Both the position numbers and the translations under genes were made by a program. The notes below the pieces were generated by a model, which was not told the origin of the DNA, did not search any database, and was given only the letters and a program-made list of their open reading frames with translations. Below are positions 1 through 11,124 of a DNA stretch of 64,000 nucleotides, one piece after another; positions within the stretch are counted from its first letter, which is position 1; the number at the start of each line of letters is the position of its first letter. The DNA comes from Takakia lepidozioides (taxonomy: Eukaryota > Streptophyta > Takakiopsida > Takakiales > Takakiaceae): the NCBI GenBank assembly GCA_030704615.1, contig CM060731.1, positions 14,198,001 to 14,262,000 of the forward strand, in the 5' to 3' direction.

Positions 1-239
1 GACTGCAGTGAGAGATGTCACTTGGTTCATCTGACTGTAGTCATCCGGACCGTACCATCTTATACTCATTGTATTCACTTGGTTTGCACGACTTACAGTC
101 ATATAAGTCATATGTATCATTTATGAATGTAAAATAGTCATATATACAGTGACAAATACTGCGATCAATTGTAGTGTGTCCATGTGTGAATTGGCCACCC
201 AGCAGCACCTGTCATCGCTATGATAGCCCTCAAAGTTGA
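1..239. other. no gene recognised
   Basis: AT-rich sequence with no convincing reading frame. The missing part of the copia polymerase (most of RT, all of RNase H and the 3' LTR) should lie here, but nothing resembling it can be read. The element is therefore truncated at about position 240, or its remainder lies outside the window. Confidence 0.5.
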
Positions 240-464
240 CTAGCAAAGAACTGGAGCAAAAGTTTCTTTGTAATCAATCCAGTGTTGTTGCTCTATGCCT
301 CTAGCCATAAGTCGTGCTTTGAGACGAGTCCTGGTTGGATTGTTGAGGTCAATGATGGGCTTAGCGCTATAAATCCATCTGGCCGACAGTGGAGGTCTAT
401 CCGATGGTAACTCAGTCAGTTCCCAAGTCTTGTTCTTCAGCAAAGACTCAAATTTTTCCCGCAT
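240..464 (-). pseudogene. copia reverse transcriptase, N-terminal fragment
   Basis: About 74 residues read as the start of a copia RT domain. They show the family pattern of a tryptophan-rich opening (KTWEL), an ARWIY block standing where copia elements usually have CKWIF, then K-R-ARLMARG and a terminal ETFAPV block. The reading frame ends directly after ETFAPV, before the catalytic aspartates. The fragment is a remnant of the element described at 240-4379. Confidence 0.75.
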
Positions 465-646
465 TACAGCATTCCAACCCCATCATTGAATGCCTCAGAG
501 AAAGTGATAGAATCAGTCACGGGGTCACTAATTTCCACAACGTACAGTTCCATGTCATCTGGTAAGTAGAGCTCAAAATCATTGTATTTGTTCAGAATTT
601 TTCATCTTGAAGCCCTATTAAAACGGTGAGTAGGCTGCATAGGCCG

Positions 647-1645
647 TTAGCTAGTATTTGACGTAGAAGCTTCATTGGTGGAATCAATCTGCCGCTGAGG
701 TTCCAATGAAGGTCTGTCCTCATCAGTAGCAGCTTCAAAGTGTTGCTCTAGTTCAGGCTGCTCATGCTGATGATGTTCTTGGGCAATCTCATTCTCTGGC
801 TTACGAGGGTGAGGCTGATCTGGACCAAGAACAAGCAACAATTCATCGAAGAATGTGGGAGGATGAGGTACATGCTGGAAATCCCCAGGCGCGTCTTCAA
901 CAAAGTATTCGACGACGAAGTGGATCGTAGTACCAGGAGCCTTTAGTTTAAGTATCTTAACCAACAAGAACTGCCTGAACTGCCTTAGTATGAAGTTTGG
1001 ACCTAAATTGAGAGGGAATATGGACAAAGGCAATACATCCGAGAACAAGGAGATGATAAAGGTTGGGTTTATTACCGTCGAGTGCTTGAAAATGGGTTTT
1101 AAGATGTAGAGCCCGAGTACAACAACGGTTAAGGACGTAGGCAGTAGCACGAATATCTTCCATCCAGACGAAACTGGGGAATTTGGAGTCTATGAAGATA
1201 GCACGAGCAGCTTCGAGCAAAGTCCGATTCTTCCGCTCAACAACACCATTTTGATGTAGGGTGCTGGGAGCAGTCAATTGCGACGAATTCCATGGTAGTA
1301 GCAGTATTGAAGAAAGTCATGAGACATGTACTCGCCACCACGGTTTGTCCTCAGACAGGAAATTCTCGACTGGAATTGACTTTCAATCATGGCCTTGAAC
1401 TCCTTAAAACAAGCAAAAGTTTCACTTTTATTAGCGAGAAAATACACCCAAGTAAAGCGAGAGTAATCGTCAATCAATGTTAAAACATACTTGGCAGAAA
1501 CAGTCATTTTACTGGTCCACATAAGTCCGAATGTATCTGCTGAAATGGTCGGGTTGTTTGTTGTTTGGAATTCTTTCGCGATGCTACTTAGCAATTTATG
1601 CAAGAGGTGCATGTTCGTTTGGCCAATGGAAGTTTGGGAATCCAT
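647..1645 (-). pseudogene. copia integrase remnant
   Basis: Three overlapping minus-strand frames cover the integrase. Frame 1645-1274 contains the core-domain DDYSRFTWVYFL block and the following RTNRGGEY block, whose consensus is RSDNGGEY; the catalytic-region D-N is changed to T-N-R. Frame 1277-957 continues with NGVVERKNRTLLEAARAI, the conserved stretch leading to the third catalytic acidic residue, and then the C-terminal GCIAFVHIP region. Frame 1150-647 is the acidic, proline-rich integrase/RT linker. Frame changes between the pieces show it is dead. Confidence 0.8.
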
Positions 1646-1664
1646 GTGACTAGCTTCTTAGTCG

Positions 1665-2238
1665 TCATATGATAAGCCGATTGGAAATTAAGATGACCAA
1701 GCCGCATGTGCCAAAGATCGACCACATCAATATCGGTTTGTGAATTTTAAGAACTTGGGGTGGTTTTGAAACAACCTCGTGTAACAGATATATGTGGATG
1801 ACAATGATTGAATGAAGGAAGAGAAATGATACCTCGTGAATATCGATGCGCGTGTTGGCCAGGCAATGCAGCAGAAAGACGATACAAGTTGTTACGTGGA
1901 TTTCGAATAGCTTGAAGAGCAACAAGCTGAGGATTATCTTCATCAAACAGTACGTAACAAGCTTTGGAATAAAAAAGAATAAGATGCCCAACATGATCTG
2001 TTAGCTTGCCAACAGACATGAGATTCTTATGTGCACCCACGACGTAAAGAACATTGCGTACAACTTTATTATCAACATTTGCGGTGCCGTTGCTCAAAAT
2101 GGGAAGCTTGGAGCCGCCAGCTGTGGTTACAGATGGATTAGACGAGCTAGACACAAGTTCGGACAAGGCTGTTTTATCACCGGTAATATGGTTACTTGCA
2201 CCGGAGTCCATGTACCAGTCTTGCTGATCCGGTCCCAA
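1665..2238 (-). pseudogene. copia aspartic protease and integrase zinc-finger region
   Basis: The minus-strand frame beginning at 2238 reads DWYMDSGASNHITG, the canonical copia protease active site (DSGA). It is followed by the glycine-rich flap region and the NLMSVGKL motif that follows protease in plant copia polyproteins. Towards 1750 the reading moves out of frame, so the integrase HHCC finger is only partly visible. It is an internal part of the decayed copia element. Confidence 0.8.
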
Positions 2239-2289
2239 CTCTGTAAAATTAGTTGAAATTCCTTCAGAGAAATCACCAGCCTCTTCTTC

Positions 2290-3946
2290 ATAGTCATCAT
2301 ATGCTTAAGCTAAATTAGCTTGTGGTTTCACTTTGCGGAGATTGGAAGCTCGGAGCCACAGCTGTGAGATCTAATCGTCAAGTTTTTTCAGTTCGCACTC
2401 AGCTTCCCAGTGTCCATGCTTAGTATAGTAGTTGCATGCCCCAACTACACGACTCTACGGTCAGGACTAGGTCGTGAGAAACCACGGTGAGTTGGAGTAG
2501 ATGGACGGTACCCGCGAACTCTTCCACCTGTTGGGGCCCGAAAGCGAGAGGCCACCATAGCATGTTCAACGACTTCTTCTTGTTTGTCTTTCCTCCAGTA
2601 TTCTTCGGCTTGGAGACGTTCCACCAGATTGCTATAAGTCGCGGGTGCGGGTTGCCGAGACAGATCAGAGCCGAAGCTAGAGATAAATGGACCCCAACTC
2701 AGTGGGAGCCCACGAAGGACAATATATATGAGACGAACGCTGTCAACAGCAGCGTTGATGGCCGCTAGTACATGAGAAGAGAGGTCATCGACTTCCTTGA
2801 GGTAATCCTCGATGGTTGTGCGTTCTGTTATTTATACGGCTTGTAACTGATGCTCCAAAAGAAGATGACGTTGAATCAAATCACCTCCGAAGCGCTGTTT
2901 GAAGTGATTCCAGGGTAGATGCAGACTACATGCTCAAAAGCGGCAGATGTGCCCTCCACTGAAAGTCCATGAGAAAAAATTAATTAAGGATATTTGTTCA
3001 AATATATTTTTATCTTCATAGGTAATGGTATACTAATCATATTTAGTAAATGGTCACATCCCAAATATTTGAGATATTTTTTATTATAAGTTTTTTTTAA
3101 TATTTTTTCCTTATTTATTATTATCTTTTAGTTTATGAAATTTGTCCATATAACAATAAGCTCCTAGAGACAATAACAATATATATATTCTTAGCAAAGA
3201 TCTCCGCCCGAATATGAATTTTTCAAAATGCTATGGACAAATCGTCATTTTGGAGGTTTTTTGGGTACAAAAAAATCCATATGTCTTGATGGATGTATGG
3301 AATTGTTCACAAATTTATATTTGTGTCTATTCAAACATTGCGTATCTAGTTGTAAAGTCCATATATGAATTGATTTTTCCCAAATAGGTTTTTCAGATGG
3401 CATTTGGGACATCCAATGGACTGTGACAGTCCATTGGAATTCCCTACAAAAGTCCATAGTTTCATCCAAATTCCAAAATAATTGTACCTACATGTACATA
3501 TAGTAAGTGGCTAACCCATTCTAAGTCCATTTGCTATGAATATATATTTATGTGTATAGGGTGAAGAATAATATGACAAGCAGTCAGTCGAAAACTGCAA
3601 ATTGCAGTCCAAACTGTGCCAGTGTAGTCTGCATCTACCCTCCAGCATCCAACAGGATCATTAGCATACTGACAAATTGTGGGCAAAAACTTGTCCTTGA
3701 GTGTAGCAGTTAGAATAGAAAGAACTTTTACTTTAAAACGTCGGATCTGCTGAGGAGTATACCGAGGTTGCACAGGAGCATTGAGGTCACCACCATCGTT
3801 GCCAGCTACATCACCTGTATCATCGTCAGCATTTTCACCTCGACTTCATCTCGTTCAAGTAAGGTCTGCACATGGGCACTCCAATTGATATAATTTTTAG
3901 AACCGTCAAGTTTATCGTTGTCGCCAAACAAACGTGCTAACTCCAT
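2290..3946 (-). pseudogene. copia gag, interrupted by a TIR insertion
   Basis: Gag begins at the ATG complementary to 3946-3944, 54 bases inside the primer-binding site, with a short hydrophilic start (MELARLFGDNDKLDG) and the NYINWSAHVQTLL block typical of copia gag. Further on are NDPVGCW at about 3645-3665 and KQRFGGDL at about 2870-2900. These two blocks are separated only by the insertion at 2913-3640. A zinc-knuckle remnant near 2390-2440 reads C-x2-Y-x4-H-x4-C, with the second cysteine replaced by tyrosine. Stop codons and shifts make it non-functional. Confidence 0.7.
2913..3640. mobile_element. Non-autonomous TIR element (MITE-like) inserted in copia gag
   Basis: A 728-bp AT-rich segment is bounded by perfect 18-bp terminal inverted repeats: GGGTAGATGCAGACTACA at 2913-2930 and its reverse complement at 3623-3640. 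TCCA is present immediately outside both ends (2909-2912 and 3641-3644) and reads as a 4-bp target-site duplication. Removing the segment plus one TCCA would make the copia gag reading frame continuous across the site, which is independent evidence that the ends are correct. No transposase is encoded. I cannot assign the superfamily from TIR and TSD alone. Confidence 0.8.
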
Positions 3947-3999
3947 GGCTGGTGTACTAAGGCCGGTCCCTCTCTAGTTCCCTGGAGAGCACATCCTAT

Positions 4000-4011
4000 G
4001 CTCTGATACCA
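4000..4011 (-). other. primer-binding site of the left copia element
   Basis: On the minus strand this reads TGGTATCAGAGC, complementary to the 3' end of plant initiator methionine tRNA and directly abutting the presumed LTR end at 4012. The same 12-mer marks the two better preserved elements at 50,687 and 57,049. Confidence 0.85.
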
Positions 4012-4379
4012 TGAGGAGAAAAACATAATCTGAGAGAATAGAAATGGCACCCGTGACACCCCCAAAGATATACATAAGGTTGAAGGGAGGGTGCGCCGCC
4101 CTGTGACAGACGTAGCTAGCTACAGTGAATCTAATCCCTAAAATGTAAAGCATAAAACAAAGCTGACAAGGCTAACTACAGGATAAACAATAAAGACCAA
4201 ACTGATAAGTCTATGTAGATACAGGGCTCGAAGCTAATTTGTCATCAACATGATATGTAGCATACGTGCACACTGCACACATGTAATTGGAAGGTCCATT
4301 ATACATAAGCGATGTGGCAAATGCTAAGCTCATTGAAAGATTCCAAGTTGGGCTTTTTGCTTGCTGAGTCGTTGTTACA
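4012..4379 (-). repeat. candidate 5' LTR of the left copia element
   Basis: The sequence next to the primer-binding site should be the 5' LTR. Its inner end is fixed at 4012 (minus strand ends in CA). The outer end is only a proposal: a TGTAACA start complementary to the bases ending at 4379 would give a 368-bp LTR. No partner LTR is in the window to verify the boundary. Confidence 0.4.
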
Positions 4380-4887
4380 CTTGAGCAAAACATAATATTC
4401 TATAATTTAGTAATATCCAAATAACATGTTATGATGCAGCGAAAGTATTCTCAGGCGAGAAAAATTGCGGAACTATTGAAGTTCTGTGCTCACTTCAGCA
4501 CACGTCATCTAGTGCAATTAGACTCCCTGACAGCAAATTTGGAAATGAACGTTGCCAGAAAAATGAGTTTCTAAGTTTTTGTTTGATTCCGCTAATGAAA
4601 CCGTCCAAATGCTCCTGTGGCATATTTGGCGGGTCTTATCATTCCGTGGCAATTATCTATGATATTATCAAATTAAAATAATTATCTAATTCTTATATAT
4701 ATATATATATATTAATGTTGTATTGCCCGCATTTGCATGAGGGAAAGCAATGGAAGATTTTAATGCAAGCGTGTCATCTCCGACAGCACGTTACACCCAG
4801 CTTGCGGCCTATCAAATCTCCCCACTCCCTCTCAAGAGTCAAGACTAATACGGATTGGACTACTGACGCCAAACACCGGAGTGACAT
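4380..4887. other. non-coding stretch with (TA)n
   Basis: No gene recognised. A short (TA)n microsatellite lies at about 4696-4711 in an AT-rich tract. Short reading frames here are uninformative. Confidence 0.5.
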
Positions 4888-4995
4888 GAAACTCGGTGAC
4901 ATCACTGGATTGACAATAGATGGTAGGTGGATTGACACCACGAAACTTAGTGACATCACCGAAGTGACAATATATACTAGTTGGAGTGACACCAG
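4888..4995. repeat. 54-bp tandem repeat, two units plus degenerate flanks
   Basis: Two adjacent 54-bp units (4888-4941 and 4942-4995) both begin GAAACT..GTGACATCAC and end GTGACACCA(C/G). Degenerate partial units precede (around 4860) and follow (to about 5017). The 54-base period is a multiple of three, which explains the open frames across this block on both strands; the frames have no protein-like character. Confidence 0.75.
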
Positions 4996-7930
4996 AGTGA
5001 CACGAAAGTGTCACTCCAAATAATAGAACTCCCATTTGGTGTCACGACATTTGACCAAAGTATAAAAAGTACAAAACAGGTTAAAGTGACAAGGAATGGA
5101 CCGGGGTGATATAACAATCCAACAAAATCTGCACCTGATAGTTACCATCACCATGACCTTACCAAAGTATTGCTCCCTACACATCAACTGTCAACAACGT
5201 TCTAAAGTATTTAATAGTAAGAGAAGATGGGGAGGATTTGACAGGGACCTACTGGAGGTGGTGCTCGACAGTGCTGAAATCGGGGACGTTCTTACGTTTT
5301 TACATTGTTTTCCTATTGAGGGGATTATAATACTTTGCCTTCCAATAATTCAAGTAAATATCCCCATCTTTGTAATTATGTGAACGGTAGACTCACCAAA
5401 CAAAATCTTTTCGATAATCTTCAATAACGCTCTCAAGGGCTTCATCCCCTTTTCCTAAACAGAAAACAATTATAGAAAAAATCTTGGTTTGCTTTCAAAA
5501 ACAAATGGCTAGAGGCGTATGGCTCCTCTTTGCGAACCAGGCTTTAGTTTTGAAGGGTACCTTAGACTTTCATTTGCAAGTTTCCCAAAAAATTTGCCCT
5601 TCATTTTGAAGGACTGTAATTTTGACTCCCCTTTATTTATTTTTGGCAGCCATTCGGCGAGCATGCATGTAACATAAAAATAATTTTTTTGTATAATACA
5701 CATGAAATGAAAGTCTTTTCACATTCCACAAGTCCACGTATGATAAAAATTGTGAGAGAAATTCAATCTGAATGTATTCCCAATGGAATAGGTCTACGGT
5801 TCTTCATGCCACTCCAAATCTCAAAAACGGCAGTCCCATCCATGGCCTCCACTTCGAGCCCACATAAGAAACTCGCGTCAATGCATCCAAAGTCCTCAAC
5901 TCAATCTCATTCTACGGTTACTTTTCACCCAATTTTGCTTTGAGAACCCATGCTCGCAAATAGCTGTGCTGGCAAGAATAATCAACACCCTTTGCCAAAG
6001 GCTAATCAAAGTAGGCCAAGCAGCAAAAAAAACTCATCTGAAATGCAACAATATGCGGCAATATGCAACAATCAAGGGGCCTAATTTGTGTGTGAGCTGT
6101 CGCTCCCAGATAGATCAAAACGCCAAAGAAGCCGCAGTTCGGTTGTCGAGTCCGTTCCCCTACACGTAAGTAAGTAAAGCGTTCAACGACTAGCTATGTT
6201 GGGGCAACTATTGTTGGACCTTCTTACCCCTATTCATCCACAAGGATGAACTGCAAGGATCATGTCTCGCCCTGTTTGACCCTTTGATCCATCCCCACAT
6301 GCAGCTCTGTTGGGCAGTTTCTATCCGTTAAGTAAGCTTAAATCGAGTAAACGGACCAGCCTTGTGCCAAGTGGAAGGGATCAACGTGGTGGCAGTGTGG
6401 GCCTCGCGCGTGTCCAATGGCAGGACGCTGCGCGGAGGAAGATGCGATCAAGTGTGGGTGCTATTTTGAGTTTTGCCTTCCATTTGTTTGGCATGTACTT
6501 TGTGCGCACGCTCTTTTGGATATTCAGGAATGTTCATCCCATGTTTTTGCCAAACTGGCGCTCGCCCCGCATCCCCTCGTCATAGCGGATAACTTTATTA
6601 TACCAAAAAAAGATGGTTGATGAGGTGTTTTTTTTTTTTTTCACGTTTCCAAAATCGCCACAAAGGCTACATGTAAATTCCCATGTGACGACAATAAGGA
6701 GGTGACAGGGTTAGAGAAGTGGCTATATATCAGGTGTCACATTTTAACAGGAATTTCTGGCTCCTGATATTTAACCATTTGCGCTTTCTGGCGAATTTTT
6801 TTATTATTACTCCCATAATTCCTTTATAAAAGTAGCCGACCCATTTTCCAGGTCGAAATCTGGCAATTTTTCGCCAGATTTAAAAACACTGCGGTTGAGT
6901 AGATTCCAAATTAGATTCCAAATTACCTCCCAAAATTGGTTTGATGAGGGATTTGCCCCATGTTGTAGACTTTTCCTATGAGAATGCTCTCCACATTCAA
7001 CACTTTGTGGCACAGATAGGGTGGTCTCCAAATTTCAGCCCAAAACTTCAAGAATTTGGGACAGTTGATTTGTATGTGGAATGACCAATTTCTCCCAAAA
7101 CAGGGAGGGGCTCTCATGGCGTCTTGAAGTTTTTAATGGAATCATATTTCCTATGGTCAGTCTTTCAAGCAGTGCAAGCATGTAAAAAAGTTAAATTGTT
7201 TTGACATTTATCAATTTCGAGGTGATATTTCACGAAAATTTCAAAAAAAAAGTGGCAGCACTTTGGGAAGATTGGGTAGCGCGGGAGCATGCTCCCGTGA
7301 GCATCCCACGAAATTTCCTGGAAATTTCACAGCGAAATGAAATTGACGAAATTAACAATTATGCAAAACTAACACACAAAGAACAAGTAGCCCCTATACC
7401 TGATGAACATGTTGCCCTATAGGCGCGGCTTTTTCTCCAAAAGCTCAATTTTAAGGTCCTTTCCCTTGCCCCCCAAAAAAAAAACCATGGGTAATTTCAC
7501 ACTGCGAAATTCCGCCTGAGAAACATTCAGATTGTGGCCCATAGTCTCTCGCTGACTATAGAGATAGGGTTTTCGACCCTACGGGTTCCTTTCTCATCTT
7601 CTTTCAGGAGGCTTCTTCGTCTTCACTGACTACAGTGTGTGTGCCTCATGGCGTAACCAGGGGTTTTAATTTTTTTCCCCGCAATGAACTCCATAAAATT
7701 AATTCAGGGCTCTATCCCTGTTCACTCCAAAAAAAAAAAAAAAAAAAAAAAAACAATTGTGGCCACAAAATCAAAAATCAAAAAAAGAACCGTGGATAAT
7801 TTCGCACTGCAAAATTCCGCCTGAGAAGCAATCAGATTGTGGCTAAAAGGACGAATAGGTCACTTTTAAAGCCCCCACCCATTCCTTTTGGACCCCTTTT
7901 GGAAGCACATAGGATTTTTGTCTGATGGCA
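4996..7930. other. gene-poor region
   Basis: I find no supported gene. Open frames at 5,096-5,383, 5,689-5,943, 6,310-6,620 and 6,807-7,117 lack recognisable motifs and are ringed by stops. A T-run near 6,630 and an A-run of about 25 at 7,729-7,753 look like retroposon or slippage tails. The context between a dead copia element and a minisatellite suggests old repeat-derived DNA. Confidence 0.5.
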
Positions 7931-8110
7931 TTTTTCAGTGCAAACCCACCGCTTGCTTAGTTTGTTCCCATATCACCAAGTATTTCTCAGTGCGAAATTC
8001 ACTGCTGCTTGGTTTGTGCCCATATCACCAAGTATTTCTCAGTGCGAAATTCACCACTGCTTAGTTTGTGCCCATATCACCAAGTATTTTTCAGTTGGAA
8101 ATTCACCGCC
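7931..8110. repeat. 52-bp minisatellite, three full units plus a partial unit
   Basis: Three units of exactly 52 bp run head to tail at 7955-8006, 8007-8058 and 8059-8110. Each carries CCCATATCACCAAGTATTT followed by CAGTGCGAAATTCAC or a close variant. A partial unit precedes them at 7931-7954. Unit differences are few, so the expansion looks recent. No coding role is apparent. Confidence 0.85.
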
Positions 8111-9409
8111 GCCACTACTGGTTTAGGGTTTTTTGCTACACTACTGAAGGTTTCGCCTCGCTGAGTTGGCACAGATGTACTGTACAACCTCTACACCCGC
8201 TTATGGTTCTAGTCCGTTTTGAAAACATATAACTCCTATGATCGAGGCTTGAAAAACATAAACTCCCATGACCGTGGGTTGTGCTCACGCGAGCCTGAGC
8301 ATGCTCACATTGTGCTCACAGGATACCAACCCCCCACTTTAGGAGGGTCCATCCCACCTGCGACGTGGGCAAGTCAACACCCCTGCGCCATATATTTTAT
8401 GACTCTGACCACCTTTGAAATTCCTGCATGGCAAGCTTTTCATTTTTTTGGGGCGGCAGGCTAAGTTCCCACTAGACTTCAGGTCGAGGATCAGGATTTG
8501 TAGGAGGATTGAGCCCAAAAACACCGGGGTGGCATTCGAGCTCCATAATCACGTGTGTTCTGTAGAGTTGTTTTTTTCTGTTGTTTTGAGGGGATATCCG
8601 TTGGTAGGAAGACACAGTCCTTTTCTTTTTCTTTTTCTTTTAAAATTTAATTTAAAAAGGGGTTTTGGCCAGAAACTGGCGTCACGCCATTCTACTGGGT
8701 TCGCTTCGCTGCGTTTGGTCGCCAGAATCCCTTACGAAGCGAGTATCGTTCTATACATAGCAACAAGCGAGAACCCAAGTCAGCGCAAAAATCCAAAGGC
8801 CAAGCGCTGGAGGCTGGTCACCCATCATGTAAACTGGGCTCGGTTGTGACAAAATTCTGTGCAGTGCTGAAAGCCAGCTGCGGAGCGGAAGATGCTCTCT
8901 CCACGGGTGTATCAATGGGCACTCGCATTGGGCAATGGGTGTTTGCAGCTCAAGTTACCTGACAATTCAGAGAGCGGGTGACTATGGCGTCGGTGCCACA
9001 GAGTCCATTGAGGTACAGGAACTCCGCTCCCAGAAATTCATTAGCTGCGCATACTCATGTGGGTGTCCACTGCCAGCACTCGTTCCTCAATAGCAGTCTG
9101 CAGGGACAACAGAGTTTGCATGAACAGAAGGGTGGACACAACGATGGTGTTAGTTACTACTGGGCTAAGAGTCAGCTAACAATTGTCGGGCAATAGAATA
9201 TTAGGCACGCAACAATACTGAGGATAGCCTGATCGAGGATTAGAGGTTAATAAGTAATACCAAAGCGCAACTCAAGAAATGCAAACACCTGACATTTGGT
9301 GAAAGCCTAAGAACCCGGGGTTGCATTGGCGTTCCCTCAGGTCTGGTTTGCTTGCAAGCTAGAGAGGAAACATCTGCTCAGGTAAAGTTTGAGTCTATCT
9401 GATTCTTCG
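8111..9409. other. upstream region of the SDR gene, nothing recognised
   Basis: Frames at 8,415-8,849 and 8,978-9,196 show no family signature. A T/C-rich tract lies at 8,620-8,640. If the SDR has an additional 5' exon it should be here, but I cannot identify one. AAGCTAGAGAGGAAACA at about 9,357 is faintly reminiscent of the usual SDR N-terminal (R/K)LEGKV start, but it does not splice in frame. Confidence 0.4.
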
Positions 9410-11124
9410 ATGGCAGGCTGGACAGGAGCAAGCCATAGCATTGGAGAGGCCACAGCCCGGTTGTTTGTTGCACACGGAGCAAAGGTGGTGATTGCTGATG
9501 TGCTAGACGAGCTGGGTCAGAGTTTGGCAGAGGAACTCGGAGCAGATAGAGCACGCTATGTCCACTGCGATGTGCGCAACGAGAGTGATGTTGCTGCAGC
9601 TGTGGACTTGGCTGTATCCACATTTGGGAAGCTTGACATCTATTACAGCAATGCAGGCATAGTAGGTCAGCATCTCTCTCTATGTTTGACAAGCTGACAT
9701 ATACTACTTTCATGTTCAAAGCTATCTGACTCTCCTTGCAAAAGTGAAGAACTATCATGTGCTGTGGCATCTCTTTCTTTAGCAACTTTACAAAGAGATT
9801 AGACACTCTCTACCACTCCTAGAGAGATTAAAGTGCGGTGGGTATTCCGTAGAGCGAGATCCTTTGAAGGCAAAGATGAAAAAATGCACATCTCCTACCA
9901 CCGAATCTTAAACCCTTTCCCTCTCCATTTTGTCTTGTAAGTACCCAAAATCCAGAGAAATACAAGGTCATTTCCTAGAGAGGTTTGCCAATTGCAGAGA
10001 CTCACTTCTCTCTCTCTCCCTCCTCCCCCAAGTGGCATGTTCAACTCAATTCTGCCTCTAATGATAGCAATTCTGGACATCTCTCCCTCTCTCCTCCCTT
10101 GCCGATGTGACACATCCAACTCATTTCTACCTTTGATTGGCACCTTCAGGCTCAGTAGCTGGGTTTGCAGACTTGAACATCGACGATTATGAGGCAGTAT
10201 TTGCAGTGAATGTGAGGGGCACAATACTGGGCATCAAACATGCGGCAAGGGTGATGAAGGCAAGCAAGCATGGAAGCATTATTCTAACAGCAAGTGTAGG
10301 CGGCGTGGTGGCTGGCTTGGGACCAAGCGCCTATTCCATTAGCAAAGCCGCCGTTGTTGGTGGGTGCTCTCCTTCTTTCTGTTGGTTATGATATTATCCG
10401 TAACTTGGGTGTGGGTGCGTCTTAGCATATAAGGTAGGCAAGTGCCCCAGTCCAATTCCCCACAATTTTTCAGACATGGTTCCAATCAAGTGCACACATA
10501 CCAATGGACTTCTACAGCAACCACCGCCCGTTGTTTGTTAGAATGAGATTGCCACTCTAAAACTCATGAATGAGGTGATCTTTTGCCCAACAGAAAAGTG
10601 CGTCGACCTTCCTATCAGCTGCAGCGTATCAGTATCTAATGGAGTCTCATTTTATCCACAGGAATAGCTCGGTCAGTGGCGTTTGATCTACGGGGGCACG
10701 ACATTTGCGTTAACTGCATTTCACCTGGTGGCTTGCCAACCACACTGGCATTTAATACACTGAGGTCAGTGAGGAAAACTCTTATTTCAGTTGCCATGAG
10801 AATTCTATCACCTTGGACAAAAAGGATGCTGATAAGGACAGTAATGTTTCTTAGAGATCCTTCCATTTGTGTATAGCCCACTAACGTAGGTGGGGGTGAT
10901 ACAGGGAGTTCGACCCAGGCATGACGATGCCTATGCTGGAGGAGAAAACCGCCAAAGGTAATGAGGGGTCTCTTGCTGGCAGTAATTTTAAGGTGGAAAC
11001 AGTTGCAACTGCTGCAATGTTTTTGGCCAGTGACGAATCGTCATTCACAAGCGGCCACAACTTGATGTTAGATGGCGGGCTCACTAGCTGTCGAACGCCA
11101 GAATCACACAGATGGAATGAGTAA
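9410..11124 (+). CDS. Short-chain dehydrogenase/reductase, secoisolariciresinol dehydrogenase-like
   Basis: Four exons can be joined in phase: 9410-9665, 10150-10359, 10662-10764 and 10905-11124. All introns are GT-AG and the product is 262 residues. Exon 1 carries the cofactor motif TGASHSIG (classical TGxxxGIG with one change) and the YYSNAG block (classical NNAG). Exon 2 has the active-site asparagine in NVRG, the serine in TASVGG and the catalytic AYSISK (YxxxK). Exon 3 has the VNCISPGG block after the active site. Exon 4 ends in FLASDESSFTSGHN..DGG, the typical C-terminus of plant SDR110C enzymes that oxidise hydroxyl groups of lignans, terpenoids or alkaloids with NAD(P). The proposed start (MAGW directly before TGAS) removes the beta-1 strand that normally precedes the glycine motif. 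An upstream exon may therefore be missing, or the N-terminus has decayed. Substrate cannot be inferred. Confidence 0.8.

Larger units (their letters stand above)
240..4379 (-). mobile_element. Decayed, truncated Ty1/copia retrotransposon
   Basis: Reading leftward on the minus strand, the order is a candidate 5' LTR (about 4379-4012), primer-binding site (4011-4000), gag (start codon at 3946), aspartic protease (around 2215), integrase (1645-957) and the beginning of reverse transcriptase (464-240). Gag-PR-IN-RT is the copia order. The frame is broken many times by stops and shifts. Most of RT, RNase H and the 3' LTR are missing, so target duplications cannot be checked. Gag is interrupted by a 728-bp inverted-repeat insertion. 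The amount of decay, compared with the copia element at 56.7-61.5 kb, suggests an old insertion. It cannot be autonomous. Confidence 0.85.

Noticed and set aside
3245-3469. 74-codon minus-strand frame inside the TIR element as a transposase
   Set aside because: Too short, no catalytic motif, and it spans the palindrome. Most likely non-coding.
6417-6620. A frame ending in IPKKDG, resembling a gypsy RT motif
   Set aside because: No other RT block precedes or follows, and the frame stops immediately. Chance similarity.
7955-8110. Regular repeats as a CRISPR array
   Set aside because: Units are contiguous with no unique spacers, in a eukaryotic context.
9382-9416. A GT...AG interval before the SDR first exon as an intron
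   Set aside because: Only 35 bases, too short for a plant intron, and the joined frame runs into a stop.
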